A stretch of DNA of 64,000 bases, from contig NC_133332.1 of the NCBI RefSeq assembly GCF_042186555.1, positions 209,300,109-209,364,108 on the forward strand. Direction: 5' to 3'. The stretch comes from Aquarana catesbeiana (lineage: Eukaryota; Chordata; Amphibia; Anura; Ranidae). Positions 55,458 through 64,000 of the stretch are shown here, in pieces. The position numbers were made by a program, and so were the translations under genes. Each line of letters opens with the position of its first letter. The stretch's first letter is position 1. The notes beneath the pieces were generated by a model. That model did no database searches. It saw only the letters and a list, made by a program, of their open reading frames with translations, and was not told where the DNA came from.

Positions 55458-56619
55458 TGCCAAGGAAAACACCAGGCAGGTCAGGGATAAGTTTAAAGCA
55501 GAGTTAGGTTATAAAAAAATATCCCAAGCTTTTTCTTCAGCAAGGCAGGGAAGCTGGTCAGAGTTGATGGGAAGATGAATGGAGCCAAATACAAGGCAAT
55601 CCTAGAAGAAAACCTGTTATGCCGCGTACACACGAGCGGAATTTCCGTCAGAAAGAGTCCGATGGGAGCTTTGCATATGATATTCCAACCATGTGTATGC
55701 CCCATTGTACTTTTTCTGTCGAAAATTCAGACGGACTTAGATAGAGAACATGTTCTACATTTTTCCGACGGAACAAATTACTATCGGAAAAACCGCTCGT
55801 CTGTCTGCTGTTCCGACGCACCAAAAACGACGCATGCTCTGAAGCAAGTACAAGACAGAAGCTATTGGCTACTGGCTATTGAACTTCCGTTTTCTAGGCA
55901 TGTCGTACATCACCGCGTTCTGGACAGTCGGAATTTGGTGTGACCATGTGTATGCAAGACAGCTTGAGCGGAATTCCGTCGGAACTCTGTCGGAAAAACC
56001 TTCAGAGTCTATTCCGACGGGAAAACCGGTCGTGTGCACAGGGCATTAGAGTCTGCAAAAGACTTGAGATTGAGGTGGCGGTTCACCTTCCAGCAGGACA
56101 ACGACCCTAAACATACATCCAGAGCTACAATGGAATGGTTTAGAACATTCATGTGTGCAAAGCATATTCATGTGTTAGAATGGCCCAGTCAAAGTCCAGA
56201 CCTAAATGCAATTGAGAATCTGTGGCAAGACTTGAAAATTGCTGTTCACAGACGCTCTCCATCCAATCTGACAGAGCTTGAGCTATTTTTCAAAGAAGAA
56301 TGGGCAGAAATGTCACTCTCTGGATGTGCAAAGCTGGTAGAGACATCCCCAAAAAAGACTTGCAGCTGTAATTGCAGCGAAAGGAGGTTCTACAATGCAT
56401 TGACTCAGGGGGGCTGAATACAAATGCACACCACACTTTCACATATTTATTTGTGAAAAAATTGGAAAACCAATTATCATTTTCCTTCCACTTCACAATT
56501 ATGTGCCGCTTTGTGTTGGTCTATCACATAAAACCACAATAAATTACATTTACATTTTTGGTTGTTACATGACAAAGTGTGTAAATTTCAAGGGGTATGA
56601 ATACTTTTTCAAGGCACTG
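55458..56619 (+). mobile_element. Tc1 copy B, internally deleted
   Basis: Family of the element at 5629-7237. It begins inside the transposase N-terminus, jumps by deletion from 'atcccaagcttt' to 'ttcttcagcaaggcaggg', and continues to the right terminus 'aaggcactgtgtg'. The C-terminal part (56049-56420) retains 'FQQDNDPKHTSRATMEW' and 'SPDLNAIENLWQDLK'. The 426-bp MITE interrupts it at 55620. Confidence 0.8.
55620..56045. mobile_element. Harbinger-like MITE, 426 bp, second copy
   Basis: Terminal repeats 'tgccgcgtacacacgagc' and 'tgccctgtgcacacgacc'. TTA lies on both sides (55617-55619 and 56046-56048); removing it rejoins 'aacctg-tta-gagtctgc', exactly as in the uninterrupted Tc1 copies. This proves the boundaries. 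Confidence 0.9.
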
Positions 56620-56639
56620 TGTGTATATATATAATTTTT

Positions 56640-57580
56640 TTATGTTAACGTTAGTGCCTGCCTTCTGTTCCTCTGCAGTACAAATTCACTTCAGGGCTGC
56701 TAATAAACAGTCAGAATAAGGCATATTATTTCATCCTGCAAATTCACATAGAGAGTGGCAGGCAGATGCCTGCATGGTCACTTACCTCAAGGAAGGGTGC
56801 TAGTGATTGACTCTGGTTTTCTATCCTGTCTGGGTGCTGTCAGCAGTGGGTATCTGTCTGGCACCCTAGATATGAGCTCATATCCTGATCCAACAGACAG
56901 CCTCCTGTAATGCCACTCATGTATCTCCCCCTCTTGTCCATCAGCTTATGGAATGGGGATACTAAATAGAAGGAAAGCTTTCAGATACCTGCATGTTCTG
57001 AACTGAAATATGATTCACTAGATTATAAAATGCACTCAGTATCTAATCGAAGTAAGAGCTGTATAGACAATAATACATATATTTCTTTGGCTCTGATACC
57101 TGAGCTGATGTGGCGCCCTTTATTAGTTGCCCTTGGCAGTCCTAGTCTGGAGTGAGGACGGACTGGTACGCAGGCCAGTACAAATCATTCAGAGAGCTGC
57201 CATGGTGCCCCTATTCTCAGGTATAATCCTTTGGACAGACCATTGTCTGTTGCTCAATGCCCCACTGTGCTCCTATGGCAGCTTGCCACCAGGCCCTCAC
57301 AGACGGTTCGGGCACCTACTCACTTATGGGATCGTATTCCAGTGCTGAAAGATCAAAGGCTCTGGATGCCAGAGACAGCACCGCCTGTGCCGACACCAGC
57401 CTTTCATCGTCCAGCTGAGGTTTCATATCTCTTGTCCTCAAATGCAGAGTTTTATTGTATCCACCCTCAATGTAATGCAGCACCTACAAAGTTTATCACT
57501 GTGATTTAGAGGAAACTAAAATAGGGCTAATGAAAAAACTGGAAATTGTTATAAAATGAGGTGGTTGTAAAAACCATATA
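56640..57580. other. No gene recognised
   Basis: Unassigned sequence. Frames of 70-90 codons near 57127-57509 show no recognisable domain. Confidence 0.5.
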
Positions 57581-58264
57581 TAGTGACTTGAAAAAAGTAT
57601 TCATACCCCCATTTTCCACATTTTGTCATGTTGCAACCAAAAAGGTAAATGTATTTTATTGGACTTTTATGTGATAGACCAACACAAAGCGGCACATAAT
57701 TGTAAAGTGTAAGGAAAATGATAAAGGGTTTTCAAAAGTTTTTACTAATAAATAGCTGAAAAGTGTGGCGTGCATTTGTAATTAGCCCCCTTTACTCTGA
57801 TAACCCCTACCTAAAATCTAGTGGAACCAATTGCCTTCAGAAGTCACCTAATTAGTAAATAGAAACCACCTGTTTGTAATTTAATCTCAGTAAAAATACA
57901 GCTGTTCTGTGAAGCCCTCAGAGGTTTGTTGAAGAACCTTAGTGAACAAACAGCATCATGCAGGCCAAGGAACACACCAGACAGGTCAGGGATAAAGTTG
58001 TGGAGAAGTTTAAAGCAGGGTTAGGTTATAAAAAAATATCCCAAGCTTTGAACATCTCACGAAGCACTGTTCAATCCATCATCTGAAAATAGAAAGAGTA
58101 TGGCACAACTGCAAACCTACCAAGACATGGCCGTCCTCCTAAACTGACAGGCTGGGCAAGGAGAGCATTAATCAGAGAAGCAGCCAAGAGGCCCATGGTA
58201 ACTCTGGAGGAGCTGCAGAGATCCACAGCTCAGGTGGGAGAGTCTGTCCACAGGACAACCATTA

Positions 58265-58909
58265 AGACCCGTACACACGATACGAAAATCAGATGGAAAA
58301 ATTCATACAACGAGTCTGTATCTGCTGATTTTCAGATCGTTAGTACGGTGCTTTCGACAGCTGATTTTGCTTTTTCGTCAGACAAAAGCTGCATGTGCAG
58401 ACTATAAAATTTTTGCTAGATGTGAACTCAATGGGGGTTATTTACAAAAGGCAAATCCACTTTGCACTGCAAGTGCACTTGGAAGTGCAGTCGCTCTAAA
58501 TCTAAGGGGTAGATCTGAAATGAGGGGAAGCTCTGCTGATTTTATCATCCAATCATGTGCAAGCTAAAATACTATTTTTTATTTTCCTCACATGTTCCCC
58601 TCGCATCTACAGTGACTGTACTTCCAAGTGCAAAGTGTATTTTCCTTTCGTAAATAACCCCCAATGTCCAATTTTCGTTTCATTAGTACGGTTTTCAAAA
58701 GAAAAAAATCGCAAGAGCAAGACTACGCATGCTCAGAAATGAAAGAATACATACAAAACTATTCAACACATTACGTGACTTCTGACGTTATATTCTGTCG
58801 TACGAAAATTTTCGTATTGTGAGTAACCTCTTCACTTTCAACATGAGACTAGCATGCCACAAAAAACAAACGCTCGGTCGTCCGAAAATCTAAGCGTGTG
58901 CTCGAGGCT
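58265..58909. mobile_element. Harbinger-like MITE inside Tc1 copy C
   Basis: Starts 'agacccgtacacacgatacg', ends with the inverse of 'agcctcgagcacacg', and is flanked by TTA (58262-58264 and 58910-58912). Its total length includes a nested 230-bp MITE at 58433-58662. Internal blocks ('ttttcgtat', 'atacgaaaa') are inverted. Confidence 0.8.
58433..58662. mobile_element. GGGGGTTATTTA-family MITE, second-level nested
   Basis: Bounded by 'gggggttatttacaaaagg' and 'cctttcgtaaataaccccc', with CAATG repeated at both junctions. It sits in the 58265-58909 MITE, which sits in a Tc1 element, giving three layers of insertion. Confidence 0.8.
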
Positions 58910-59100
58910 TTAGTTGTGCGCTCCACAAATCTGGCCTTTATGGAAGAGTGGCAAGAAGAAAGCCATTGTTGAAAGAAACCCATAAGACGTCCTGTTTGCA
59001 GTTTGCGAGAAGCCATGTAGGGCAGACAAACATGTGGAAGAAGGCGCTCTGGTCAGATGGGACCAAAATTGAATTTTCTGGCCTAAAAGCAAAACAATAT

Positions 59101-59405
59101 GGAGGTTATTTACGAAAGGCAAATCTACTTTGCACTACAAGTGCAAACTACAAGTGTAAAGTGCACTTGGAAGTACAGTCACTGTAGATCTGAGGGGGAC
59201 ATGCAAGGAAAATAAAAAACAGCATTTTATCTTGCACATGATTGGATAATAACATCAGCAGAGCTTCCCCTCGTTTCAGATCTACCCCTCAGATTTACAG
59301 CGACTGCACTTCCAAGTGTACTTTCAGTGCAATTTCAAGTGCACTTTGTACTTGTAGTTTGCACTTGTAGTGCAAAGTGGATTTGCCTTTCGTAAATAAC
59401 CCCCC
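59101..59405. mobile_element. GGGGGTTATTTA-family MITE in Tc1 copy C
   Basis: 'ggaggttatttacgaaagg' to 'gcctttcgtaaataaccccc'. It interrupts the Tc1 transposase between 'caatat' and 'gtgtggtgg', which are adjacent in copy A. Its interior matches 8593-8859. Confidence 0.82.
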
Positions 59406-59703
59406 GTGTGTGGTGGAAAACGAACGCTGCACATAACCCTGAACACATCATTCCCGTAATTAAAATAGTGGTGGCAGCATCATGTTGTAGGGATGCTTTT
59501 CTTCAACAAGGACAGGGAAGATGGTCAGAGTTGATGTGAAGATGCATGGAGCTAAATACAGGGCAATCTTAGAAGAAAACCTGTTAGAGTCTGCAAAAGA
59601 CTTGAGACTGGGGCGGAGGTTCACCTTCCAGCAGGACAACAACCCTAAACATACAGCCAGAGCTACAATGGAATGTGTTAGATCAAAGCTTATTCATGTG
59701 TAA

Positions 59704-60110
59704 TGCCGCGTACACACGATCGGACATTCCGACAACAAAATCCATGGATTTTTTCTGAAGGATGTTGGCTCAAACTTGTCTTGCATACACACGGTCACAC
59801 AAATCTTGTCGGAAATTCCGAACGTCAAGAACGTGGTGACATACAACACGTACCACGAGCTGAGAAAAATGAAGTTCAATAGTCAGTGCGGCTCTTCTGC
59901 TTGATTCCGAGCATGCGTGGAACTTTGCCACAATCGGAATTTACAACAACAGATTTTGTTGTTGGAAAATTTGAGATCCAGATCTCAAATTTTGTGTGAC
60001 GGAAATTCCGATGGAAAATGTCCGATGGAGCCTACACACTTTCGGAATTTCCAACAACAAGCTCCCATCGAACATTTTCCGTCTGAAAATTCGACCATGT
60101 GTACGGGGCA
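59704..60110. mobile_element. Harbinger-like MITE in Tc1 copy C, 407 bp
   Basis: Terminal repeats are 'tgccgcgtacacacgatcgg' and 'tgccccgtacacatggtcg'. The flanks are TAA (59701-59703) and TTA (60111-60113), consistent with a TWA duplication altered by one base. It splits 'catgtg' from 'gaatggcc' of the Tc1 element. It is related to but distinct from the 426-bp family. Confidence 0.82.
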
Positions 60111-60721
60111 TTAGAATGGCCCAGTCAAAATCCAGACCTAAATCCAATTGAGGATCTGTGGCAAGACTTGAAAATTGCTGTTTGCAGATGCTCTCCATCC
60201 AATCTGACAGAGCTTGAGCTATTTTGCAAAGAATAAGCAAAAATTTCACTCTCTAGATGTGCAAAGCTGGTAGAGACATCCCCAAAAAGACTTGCAGCTG
60301 TAATTGAAGTGAAAGGTGTTTTTACAAAGTATTGACTCAGGGGGGCTGAATACAAATGCACGCCACACTTTTCACATATTTATTTGTAAAAAAAATTGAA
60401 AACCATTTATAATTTTCCTTCCACTTCACAATTATGCGCCACTTTGTGTTGGTCTATCACATAAAACCCCAATAAAATATATTTATGTTTTTGGTTGTAA
60501 CATGACAAAATCCAAACAATGTTAAGGGGTATGAATACTTTTTAAAGGCACTGTATTCTACCACTTTTACCTCTGTGTCTTGCCATTAATGAGATGCTTC
60601 TAAGCAAACCCAATACCTTATTAAGACACCAGGCTACCCTAAGCACAACTATATGATGATGGCCTTTTGTATAAACTCTGCTCTTTGTATCATGTAATTA
60701 TTTCAGTAAAAATGGATGCTA

Positions 60722-60993
60722 CTGTTAGCTATGACACCCGTAATGGGTTATTAGGGTAACAGACTGTAGTCCCCCCCGGCATAACGCACTGACAGCTTCA
60801 TCACATAGTCTCATCCCTACTTGTATACTACAGAGTGCATAACCGGGGGAACTGATAATTGACAATGTAATGCCGATATTTAATCCTTTCTGTTACATTT
60901 ATGTTTTTACCACTGTTTTTTTAACCACTGTTATTTGTTTATGACTGTTAAACTGCATCATTTTGGAATTAAATAAAGGAATTACAAAAAAAA
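60722..60993 (+). pseudogene. Retroposed transcript 3' end of unknown origin
   Basis: A 272-bp insert flanked by the direct repeat ATGGATGCTA (60712-60721 and 60994-61003, with a few more A residues in common). It ends with a polyadenylation signal AATAAA (60972-60977) and an A-tract of about nine bases, the signature of LINE-mediated retroposition. The body has no recognisable coding sequence, so it is likely a 3' UTR or non-coding transcript; the parent is unknown. Confidence 0.7.
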
Positions 60994-61003
60994 ATGGATG
61001 CTA

Positions 61004-61617
61004 GAGCAAGCAATTTTGTTATGGTCCTTAGGTGATGGACACCTGCTCTATACTGGGAGCAGTTTTCTGGTGTATGATTCTACCTGGAAGACATGAAGAT
61101 TCCTTTTCTCAACCTAGTTGCACCGACAGCCACTGCGGCTACCTCCAGCAGGTTGCGGTTTGGTGGCAGCAGCCTCTGGAATCCTACATGAAGATGCAGG
61201 CTGGCACTGGACCATGCATGGGCGCTCAGCCTTGGCTAAGTAGTACAGTGAGGTGCAGTTATCCATAGTGTGCTCTACGGGTCTGGGGAAGTGACAGTCT
61301 ATTCCCTGAAGTGACCCATTCCCTGAAGACCCCATGGAGGAAAGGGTATGTCCTCTTGAAGCAGGTGAAACATGGAGTTTCCACCTGCTTATACTTACCT
61401 GAGAAGGAGCCTACAGCTCTGGAGCGGTGAGTCTTTGGCTCAGCCCTTCCTTGTGGGGACCTAGCCTCTTAACAATGTTCATGCCATCTTCAAGCTGTCC
61501 TTTGGGTTTAGAATCTGATTCCCCCTTGTTTTTGGGCCTGTTGGCATTGTTTTGCTGTGTTTTCCACATCTCTGTTATATTGCTTGGAGATGTCTTAGGG
61601 TCTATAATTTTTCAAAG
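61004..61617. other. No gene recognised
   Basis: Unassigned sequence with a short hairpin near 61365-61395 ('aagcaggtg...cacctgctt'). Confidence 0.5.
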
Positions 61618-61693
61618 TACCTGTAAAATAATTTTCTTGGAGTACAGTACAAGACACAGGATACCCTCCCCACCACCTCTGTCCCAGCAGCTC

Positions 61694-62192
61694 TTTTTTT
61701 TTTTTTCCTTTTATTGAACAAAGTTAAACATGTTCATTCGTTCTCCTCACTGCGCAGTCTGGCGTTGGGATTTGTCACTTTGACGGCAAGCTGTGCTGCT
61801 CTTTCCACAATAGTCTTGCGGTTCTTAGAGGAGACATTATGAGCAATTTCAGCGCAGAAATGACTTGTTGCTCATCATTAAAACTTCGAGTTCCTTTAGT
61901 TTGTGTACAAGGAACTTCTTGAAGCTGGTGGGCAGCATGTGTTTGGTTTTCTTGTTGCTACCGTAACCGTTGTTGGGCATCAGGATCTGACCCTTGAACC
62001 TTCTGCGGGCTCTGTTGTCAATATCTCTAGACTTGCGCCAGTTGGGCTTAATCTTAACATAACGGTCTGACTGGTGGCGGATGAACTTCTTCATCCGCTT
62101 CTTGACAATCCTGGGCTTTATAAGAGGTCTGAAAGCCACCATGGTGGCGATCTGGAGCGTCCGCCTTCTTTGCAGACGGCCCAATGAAGAGA
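61694..62192 (-). mobile_element. Processed retrocopy of RPL32 mRNA
   Basis: The minus-strand insert has a short 5' UTR, the whole coding region, a 3' UTR with polyadenylation signal AATAAA (about 61716-61711) and a poly-A tail (T-run at 61694-61706). It is flanked by the 9-bp direct repeat CAGCAGCTC (61685-61693 and 62193-62201). No introns are present. These are the standard marks of LINE-machinery retroposition of a spliced mRNA. Confidence 0.92.
61734..62142 (-). pseudogene. rpl32: Ribosomal protein L32 processed pseudogene
   Basis: From the ATG at 62142 the frame reads MVAFRPLIKPRIVKKR, then 'RHQSDRYVKIK', 'RRRFKGQILMPN' and 'GYGSNKKTKHMLP', the eL32 sequence. After 'MMSNKS' one extra base near 61860 shifts the frame and gives a stop at 61849. 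The remainder continues in the next frame ('CAEIAHNVSS', 'NPNARLRSEENE') to TGA at 61736-61734. The 409-bp span equals 135 codons plus stop plus one base, so a single insertion is the only length change. eL32 is a large-subunit ribosomal protein; this copy is not expected to make it. Confidence 0.95.
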
Positions 62193-62373
62193 CAGCAGCT
62201 CCTTTTATGACTTGCCACAAAACTGAGGTTTACTGGGAATGGGAGGGGTTATATAGACTATCCCATAATTCTGTTTGCCAGTGTCCAAGCACGTGAAGGT
62301 GGCTACATATAACCCAGGGTCTATGATTAAAAGAGCATGTATACTGTACTCAAAGAAAAGGATTTTACAGGTA

Positions 62374-63584
62374 AGTAGAAAATCCTAAATTTAACTGGAC
62401 ATATCAACAAACAAAAGAAATGGTTTCATAGTTCCTGAACTATTGTCATTTTATGACTCCACCTCCCCACTCTCCCATACAGTTCTCTTGCAAAATCTAA
62501 GAATACAAGAATGTGGCGCCACACCCAAAATAGTCCAAATATGAGGTTTACTCCACCAAAACAATAACATGTACCATACATCTAGCCAATGTTTTTCAAT
62601 GGTCAGGAGACTCCAACTTCATTAGATGTGCTGCCCCAATGGGGCATAGAATTTCTATAGACTGTTTTCCTAACCATTTTCTATGGACTTTTATATTTAG
62701 TTCACATGCTGCCATCTAGTGACCTTTTATGGTAATGCACTTGTTTTCTCAAGTTTATTTTTCCCTTATGTTATGACACACTTCCTTTTGTATGTAATGC
62801 TCCACCCTTCTTCCTGAGTTTGTACTTCCTGTGTCATGGATGCTGCTACAAGTCACATGTAGCAGGACACATGTATTCTGCATAGTAAGCTACAGACAAT
62901 ATCATCTTTTGACCGCATAAATACCACAACCTATTCATCTGTTTGTATCCTATCATCTGCTGTAACCTGATGTTCAGAATAAAAGCATATTGTGGATGGT
63001 ATTTGGTGAGTTCAATCTATCTGATGAGGCTTGTCCTCAGTGATTATATCTTATACAGGCCAGGCATAGAGGTCTCACAAGGGATAGTCATTTCACAACA
63101 ATCGGAATCAGAATATTAGAGCTAAAAACAATGAAAATGATACATATACAGTGTTTACAGTATGCTCATACCAATAAATTATGAACTGTTTATAACATAA
63201 ATTGTAGTAACCTAAAACATTTAAAGTGGTATTAATCCAAAAATGTAATATATTGTGTTTTCACCTGGTGATCCTGGCAGTAACACACTCTCTGTATTAA
63301 ATTGGCCACACATGGATTGAAATGTGCTCAGCAGGTAGTGGACACATTTAGATCCATCTATGGCCATTCCCTGTCGAGACAAGTTGATCTAATAATCAAC
63401 TTCTCTTAAACCAGCTGCATTGCTGATCAGTGTATTTTGGCAGTGGAGGAGTGCCCACTGTGCCCCTGCCAACCCGTGCTGTGAGTGGACACAGCACACG
63501 TTTGGCAGGTGATTTCAGCCAATGATTTTGGCTGAAGTCAGCTGATCAGCTGTGTCCAATCATACACAAATGATTCAAAAGCTT
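62374..63584. other. No gene recognised; possible LTR-like stretch
   Basis: About 62769-63100 begins 'tgttatgacac', ends 'ttcacaaca', and contains a TATA-like 'cataaatac' and an 'aataaaag' signal spaced as in an LTR, but the flanking bases do not form a duplication. The rest is unassigned; 63220-63300 resembles 45250-45370 ('ttttcacctggtgatc', 'taacacac'). Confidence 0.4.
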
Positions 63585-64000
63585 CAGGTGGGTTTTTTTT
63601 CATAAAAGTAACAAACGTGTTATACTTACCTGCTCTGTGCAATGGTTTTGCACAGGGCAGCCCTGATCCTCTTCTTCTGGGTTCCCCCGCCGGTGCTCCA
63701 GGCCCCTCCTCTTCATCGGGTGCCCCCAGGGAAAGCCACATTCCCTGGGGGCACCCTGCATGCTCGCTCCTGAGTCCCGCTGCTGCTTCCATTGACACAG
63801 ACAGCAGGACTTGGCCCCGCTCCCATGTCACCGGATTTGATTGACAGCAGCGGAAGGTGAGAGACAGCGACAGGAGCCGCTGCGCTCATGCACATCGCTG
63901 GATTGGATGGGCTCAGGTAAGGTAAAGGGGGTCTGGGGGGCAGCTACAGCAGAGAAGGTTTTTCACCTTATTGCATAGAATGCATGAAGGTGAAAAAAAT
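63585..64000. repeat. Dispersed repeat GTTATACTTACCTGCTCTGTG, copy 2
   Basis: Matches 40040-40440, including outward-facing 5' splice-site consensus at both ends (63630-63622 minus strand; 63913-63921 plus strand). It runs off the end of the window. Confidence 0.7.

Larger units (their letters stand above)
57581..60553 (+). mobile_element. Tc1 copy C with four nested insertions
   Basis: Left terminus 'tagtgacttgaaaaaagtat' and right terminus 'tgaatactttttaaaggcac' belong to the 5629-7237 family. The intervening transposase is decayed and split by insertions at 58265-58909 (itself containing 58433-58662), 59101-59405 and 59704-60110. Without these the element would be about 1.6 kb, the size of copy A. 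Transposase blocks visible are 'KALWSDGTKIEF' and 'FQQDNNPKHTARATME'. Confidence 0.85.
61618..62373. mobile_element. TIR element TACCTGTAAAAT, host of RPL32 retrocopy
   Basis: The left end 'tacctgtaaaataattttct' and the inverted right end 'tacctgtaaaatccttttct', followed inward by 'gagtacagta' on both sides, form terminal inverted repeats of about 33 bp. Without the RPL32 retrocopy the element is about 250 bp. The right end reads 'acag/gtaagt' on the plus strand, a consensus 5' splice site. Confidence 0.65.

Noticed and set aside
57127..57509. Candidate coding region resembling a spliced exon
   Set aside because: Two overlapping frames of similar length, no recognisable motif, and a location between repeats.
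62769..63100. Solo LTR (TG...CA, TATA-like and AATAAA signals)
   Set aside because: The flanking five bases do not match and no internal region or second LTR is present; kept only as a note.

Overview
The window looks like repeat-rich intergenic or intronic DNA from an anuran amphibian, most likely a ranid or ranoid frog. That placement is an inference. It rests on the mixture of dispersed repeats (Tc1, hAT, piggyBac, Harbinger-like MITEs, DIRS-like and Ty3/gypsy fragments) and on several repeat types I associate with frog DNA. I found no host protein-coding gene. The only host-gene sequence is a processed retrocopy of ribosomal protein L32 (61694-62192, minus strand), frameshifted by one base. 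Most long open frames are translations of TA microsatellites, minisatellites or transposon remnants.

Layout, left half. 1-9.1 kb holds an L2-like tail, a Tc1 fold-back derivative (1828-3449) carrying a piggyBac MITE with TTAA duplications, a TA-bounded element with a 23-bp minisatellite and a 300-bp palindrome (4241-5489), a nearly intact Tc1 element (5629-7237) whose 339-codon transposase has only three stop codons, a 301-bp hAT-type MITE with a perfect 8-bp target duplication, and three related TIR elements. 9.1-22.8 kb is the most striking part: two copies of one large hAT transposon facing each other as a ~13.7-kb inverted repeat. The left copy has an uninterrupted 1084-codon transposase (11779-15033). 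The right copy is a pseudogene with two stops, two frameshifts and a 3' deletion. Both share a palindromic TATA/CCAAT promoter-like region and large arrays of a 45-bp repeat.

Middle. 23-32 kb holds a 53-bp minisatellite, a DIRS-like tyrosine-recombinase fragment split by a MITE, an element with ~325-bp inverted repeats (24386-25604), a decayed Tc1 element, a 393-bp MITE made of consecutive hairpins (31042-31434) and a near-palindromic element (31891-32468). Several of these repeats contain hammerhead-ribozyme-like cores with palindromic stem III. 32-45 kb is mostly unassigned, with a pyrimidine-rich degenerate minisatellite, a Ty3/gypsy RNase H fragment and a second long-inverted-repeat element.

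Right half. 45.6-51.5 kb is a 5.9-kb piggyBac derivative with TTAA duplications that keeps only the cysteine-rich C-terminus of its transposase. 51.6-60.6 kb is a stack of nested insertions, with Harbinger-like MITEs (TTA/TAA duplications) inside Tc1 copies. 60.7-64 kb holds a retroposed 3' end with its own target duplication, the RPL32 retrocopy inside another TIR element, and a second copy of a dispersed repeat also seen at 40 kb.

No cellular pathway is encoded here. The interactions are between mobile elements: nesting gives a relative order of insertion, and the left hAT copy is the only apparently full-length transposase that could act on related ends.
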